From Chloroflexota bacterium (GTDB taxonomy: Bacteria > Chloroflexota > Dehalococcoidia > GIF9 > AB-539-J10), in the NCBI GenBank assembly GCA_015222295.1, contig JADFUZ010000025.1:1-9351 (forward strand): a DNA stretch of 9,351 nt, read 5' to 3'. The notes under the pieces are model-generated. The model was not told the origin of the DNA and did no database searches. It was given only the letters and a program-made list of their open reading frames with translations. This document shows, piece by piece, positions 6,606 through 9,351 of the stretch. Both the position numbers and the translations under genes were made by a program. Numbering within the stretch: position 1 is the first letter of the stretch; each line of letters opens with the position of its first letter.

Positions 6606-9170
6606 CTACCCCACATCGCCCTTCGCCATTCGCTTAAGCTCATACAGTTTGCTAATGGCTTCCAGCGGCGACATCGAATCTACGTCGAGTCCAGAAACCT
6701 CGTCAGCCAGTGAGGAGTCCTTGGGCAGGAGCGGAAGCTGCTGCGACAGTGCCCGCGGTCGAGGAGCCCGGCCCCTCCCCGAAGCATGATTGCTTTCCAG
6801 GTCAGCCAGGACCTCCCCAGCCCGGTTGATCACCGCCTTGGGCAGGCCAGCCAGTTGAGCTACATGAATGCCGTAGCTCCTGTCGGCGCCGCCAGGGACA
6901 ATCTTATGCAGGAAGATGACCTCGCCCTTCTCTTCAGCCACAGCCACATTGAAATTCCTCACTCTGGGCAGCAAACTGGCCAAGTCCACCAGTTCATGGT
7001 AGTGAGTGGCGAACAGAGTTCTCGCTCCAAGCCCAGGATGATTGTGAATGAACTCAGCTACCGCCCAGGCAATGGAAAGACCATCATAGGTGCTGGTTCC
7101 CCTTCCAATCTCGTCCAGGATGATGAGAGAACGCGGAGTCGCATTGTGCAATATGTTTGCCATCTCTATCATTTCCACCATAAACGTGGATTGTCCCGCC
7201 GCCAAGTCCTCCTGAGCGCCAATCCTGGTGAAGATGCGATCCACAATCCCAATGGTCGCAGACTCGGCGGGAACAAAACTACCAATCTGAGCCAGGAGAA
7301 CAATCAGGGCCACCTGCCTCAAATACGTCGATTTTCCTGACATGTTGGGACCCGTGAGTACCACAAACTGACTATCGCTACTGCTCAGGCAAGTATCATT
7401 CGGAACGAAGTTGTCGCTACCGGTGGTTCTCTCCACTATCGGGTGATGCCCTGCCCTGATATCCAGGAGATCCCCATTGGTCAGCGTTGGCTGGACATAG
7501 CCGCGGCGCGCTGCCATCTCTCCCAGGCTGGAAAACACATCGATTTGGGCCACCGCTCTAGCCGTGCTCAGAGCTTTCTCGCCAGCAGCGCTCACTTGTT
7601 GACACACTTGACGGAAGAGGGCGGCCTCGAGTTCAACGGTCTTTTCCTGCGCACTGAGAATCAGGGATTCATACTCCTTGAGTTCCGGGGTGAAAAACCG
7701 TTCAGCCTCTGCCAGTGTCTGTTTGCGAATGTACTCAGGAGGGACCCGACTGACATTGGCTCTGGACACTTCGATATAGTAGCCAAATACCCTGTTGAAA
7801 CCCACCTTCAGCGATCTGATTCCCGTCCGCTGTCTTTCCTTCTGCTCCAGACTCGCCAAGTACTGCTTGGCTTCCCTTGAGCTACGGCGAAGTTCGTCCA
7901 GCTCAGGAGAGAACCCTTCCCTTATCGCTCCAGCTGGCTCAAGGTCTCCAGGCTCATCAACGATGGCCTTGGCGATCAAGTCAGCGATGTCCGGACAAGG
8001 TCTTAGCTGACGAGCAAGCCAATCCATGGAAGTTCCTGCGTTCAGCGCTTCCTTCAGTTCGGGAACTCTCTCCAGACTGGTGCGAAGCGTCACCAACTCT
8101 CTGGGTATGACTTTGCCATTTCTCACTCGATTAACGAGCCGTTCCAAGTCAGCGATATCCCCCAGAAGAGCAACAGTCTTCTGCCGAATCGCGGTATTGT
8201 GATGGAACCAAGCAACAGCATCCTGACGTTGAGTCAACTCCTCTATGTCAATCAGAGGATGCCCCAGCCAGTTCCTCAGCAATCTCCCACCCATGGCTGT
8301 CTTGCTCAGGTCGATGATAGAGAGGAGAGAGTCGCTGGCTTCTCCCCACCTGCCACCCTGAAAGATCTCCAGGTTGCGGACCGTCTGACCGTCAAGAACC
8401 ATGTACGAATCCGTGGAGTAGGTAGTCAGGCCAGTCAGTTGCGATAAGGCAGCCTTCTGGGTCTCTGCAACATAATGGACGAGCGAGCCAGCAGCCCTTA
8501 CGGCTAGCGGCAATCGGGCGCAACCGTAGCCCTCCAACGTCGCCACCTTGAAGTGCTCAAGCAAAGTCCGTTGAGTCACTTCCAGATCAAACCAGTAGTC
8601 ATCAAGCTTGGTGACAGTGCACGGAAGCTCCACAGACTCATTGGCACTCTCAGCAAGGAGAAGCTCCCTTGGCTTGAGACGCTCCAATTCAGGGTGGACC
8701 CTGGCGTAAGGGAGTTGCGTGGTGGCAAACTCGCTGGTAGTTATGTCCACACAGGCAATCCCAGCCTTCTCACCTTCCCCGACCAAACTGACTAGATAGT
8801 TGTTGCTCCTGGCCTCCAGCAAGTTGGGCTCTACCACCGTTCCTGGCGTCACTACACGAACGACATCCCTGTCCACCAGGCCCTTGCCGGGAGGGCTCAG
8901 TTGCTCACAGATCGCCACCTTATGGCCCCGGTTGATGAGCCTCGCCACATAGTTATCCAAAGCGTGATAGGGTATTCCAGCCATGGGCACTCTGTGTCCT
9001 TTGCCCATCTCGCGCGCGGTCAAAACAAGGTCCAACTCTCGTGAAGCAACCTTGGCATCCTCATCGAACGTCTCGTAGAAATCACCGAGACGAAAGAAGA
9101 CAATAGCCTCGCGGTGACTCTGCTTGACTCTGAGATACTGTCGTCTGAGCGGTGATACGGCCATTGCCAT
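6606..9170 (-). CDS. mutS: DNA mismatch repair protein MutS
   Basis: MutS is the ATPase that binds base mismatches and small loops as a dimer and recruits MutL. The protein is 854 aa, essentially the E. coli length (853). Domains: mismatch-binding domain about 1-115 with the wedge F31-Y32-E33 in GDFYETF and PMAGIPYHA at 62-70; connector about 125-245; core and lever about 260-555, including the clamp (GYYIEVSRANV at 463-473, TPELKEYE at 494-501); ATPase about 560-795 with Walker A TGPNMSGKST (606-615), signature DLAAGQSTFMVEM (655-667), Walker B LIILDE (682-687) and H-loop THYHE (722-726). The tail carries QLPLL (811-815), a beta-clamp-binding motif, and ends in a helix (MSPLEAISKLYELKRMAK) typical of the family. 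ATG at 9170 gives MAM; the ATG at 9164 is an alternative. No clear Shine-Dalgarno precedes either. No mutL is in the window. The stop lies 172 nt before the rpoB start. No defect is seen. Confidence 0.98.
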   Translation of the reverse strand: MAMAVSPLRRQYLRVKQSHREAIVFFRLGDFYETFDEDAKVASRELDLVLTAREMGKGHRVPMAGIPYHALDNYVARLINRGHKVAICEQLSPPGKGLVDRDVVRVVTPGTVVEPNLLEARSNNYLVSLVGEGEKAGIACVDITTSEFATTQLPYARVHPELERLKPRELLLAESANESVELPCTVTKLDDYWFDLEVTQRTLLEHFKVATLEGYGCARLPLAVRAAGSLVHYVAETQKAALSQLTGLTTYSTDSYMVLDGQTVRNLEIFQGGRWGEASDSLLSIIDLSKTAMGGRLLRNWLGHPLIDIEELTQRQDAVAWFHHNTAIRQKTVALLGDIADLERLVNRVRNGKVIPRELVTLRTSLERVPELKEALNAGTSMDWLARQLRPCPDIADLIAKAIVDEPGDLEPAGAIREGFSPELDELRRSSREAKQYLASLEQKERQRTGIRSLKVGFNRVFGYYIEVSRANVSRVPPEYIRKQTLAEAERFFTPELKEYESLILSAQEKTVELEAALFRQVCQQVSAAGEKALSTARAVAQIDVFSSLGEMAARRGYVQPTLTNGDLLDIRAGHHPIVERTTGSDNFVPNDTCLSSSDSQFVVLTGPNMSGKSTYLRQVALIVLLAQIGSFVPAESATIGIVDRIFTRIGAQEDLAAGQSTFMVEMIEMANILHNATPRSLIILDEIGRGTSTYDGLSIAWAVAEFIHNHPGLGARTLFATHYHELVDLASLLPRVRNFNVAVAEEKGEVIFLHKIVPGGADRSYGIHVAQLAGLPKAVINRAGEVLADLESNHASGRGRAPRPRALSQQLPLLPKDSSLADEVSGLDVDSMSPLEAISKLYELKRMAKGDVG

Positions 9171-9191
9171 TATTCTACTACAAGGACTACA

Positions 9192-9220
9192 TTGATACGA
9201 AGCAGTTCACCTGTTATCAT
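9192..9220 (+). promoter_or_regulatory. Sigma70-type promoter toward the ybeY-like gene, possibly bidirectional
   Basis: On the plus strand TTGATA (9192-9197, five of six to TTGACA) and TATCAT (9215-9220, five of six to TATAAT) are 17 nt apart, placing the start near 9227 and about 15 nt before the ATG at 9242. Because TTGATA and TATCAT are near mirror images, the opposite strand reads ATGATA-N17-TATCAA (four of six each). That would start near 9185, again about 15 nt before the mutS ATG at 9170. No better mutS promoter is seen in the 71-nt gap. The plus direction is moderately supported; the minus direction is weaker. Confidence 0.6.
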
Positions 9221-9241
9221 GGCTCGGCCGGATTCAGCTGC

Positions 9242-9351
9242 ATGCAAACAAAAACAATTGGCATCCACACTGACCCAGAATTCGAAGATTCCGTTGACCG
9301 GGAGCAAGTCAGACGAATAACCCGGGCTGTCCTTAAGGCCGAGAGTGTGAC
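9242..9351 (+). CDS. ybeY: Probable endoribonuclease YbeY, N-terminal fragment (runs off the window)
   Basis: Thirty-six codons are visible, starting MQTKTIGIHTDPEFEDSVDR and continuing to the edge. The pattern of a short strand, then Asp-x-x-Phe, then Val-Asp-Arg and a helix ending Ala-Val-Leu-x-Ala-Glu resembles the N terminus of YbeY proteins as I remember them from Chloroflexota. YbeY is a zinc-dependent RNase acting in 16S rRNA 3' end maturation and ribosome quality control. Its diagnostic three-histidine zinc motif would lie beyond the right edge, so the name rests on N-terminal resemblance alone. ATG at 9242 is the first conventional start in this frame: upstream to 9171 the frame is open but has no ATG, GTG or TTG. 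No Shine-Dalgarno is visible, and the predicted leader is only about 15 nt. The gene is divergent from mutS. Confidence 0.55.
   Translation, partial: MQTKTIGIHTDPEFEDSVDREQVRRITRAVLKAESV

Noticed and set aside
6522..6789. Shine-Dalgarno-like AAGGAGAGG on plus followed by a TTG-started 79-codon frame at 6550
   Set aside because: The spacing of about 18 nt is too long, the frame runs antisense into the conserved mutS 3' end, and the purine run is the complement of the rpoB leader pyrimidine tract.
9219..9322. Alternative plus-strand frame starting ATG at 9219
   Set aside because: It ends at TAA after about 33 codons, resembles nothing known and competes with the YbeY-like frame, which stays open to the edge.
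1..9351. A previously undescribed defence, mobile or biosynthetic system
   Set aside because: Every long stretch is accounted for by intact housekeeping genes; no foreign composition, repeats, integrase or unknown gene cluster is visible.

Overview
The window is a conserved housekeeping block read almost entirely from the minus strand. In transcription order it holds mutS (complete), rpoB (complete) and rpoC (5' two thirds, cut by the left edge at position 1). A divergent plus-strand gene, probably ybeY, begins at 9242 and is cut by the right edge. Coding density is very high. The only non-coding stretches are 2731-2791 (61 nt, rpoB-rpoC), 6434-6605 (172 nt, mutS-rpoB) and 9171-9241 (71 nt, mutS-ybeY), so no gene-free stretch exceeds 300 bases. 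I see no tRNA, rRNA, insertion sequence, CRISPR array or long repeat.

Organism: the RpoB, RpoC, MutS and YbeY-like sequences look bacterial, and the overall style suggests Chloroflexota, perhaps a Dehalococcoidia relative. The hints are a long insertion in the beta subunit between VFDGA and GRTGEPF, rpoBC lying apart from rplJ-rplL, and a YbeY-like N terminus resembling members of this phylum. This is inference from memory of these families, not a search result.

Layout: 9171-9241 carries a near-symmetric promoter (TTGATA-N17-TATCAT on plus) that may fire both ways, toward ybeY and toward mutS. MutS (854 aa) has every catalytic motif intact and a C-terminal beta-clamp-binding motif. The mutS-rpoB gap holds a very strong promoter (TTGACA, 17-nt spacer, TGn-extended TATACT) and a leader of about 115 nt with a pyrimidine tract and a possible 12-codon ORF. 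RpoB (1213 aa) and RpoC form a classical two-gene unit 61 nt apart; rpoC has a recognisable Shine-Dalgarno, while rpoB, mutS and ybeY do not.

How the genes work together: rpoB and rpoC encode the beta and beta' subunits that build the RNA polymerase active centre. MutS starts DNA mismatch repair. YbeY, if correctly named, matures 16S rRNA. I found no convincing new biological system. The points most worth a second look are the RpoB insertion, the symmetric divergent promoter, the rpoB leader and the mutS-rpoBC linkage.
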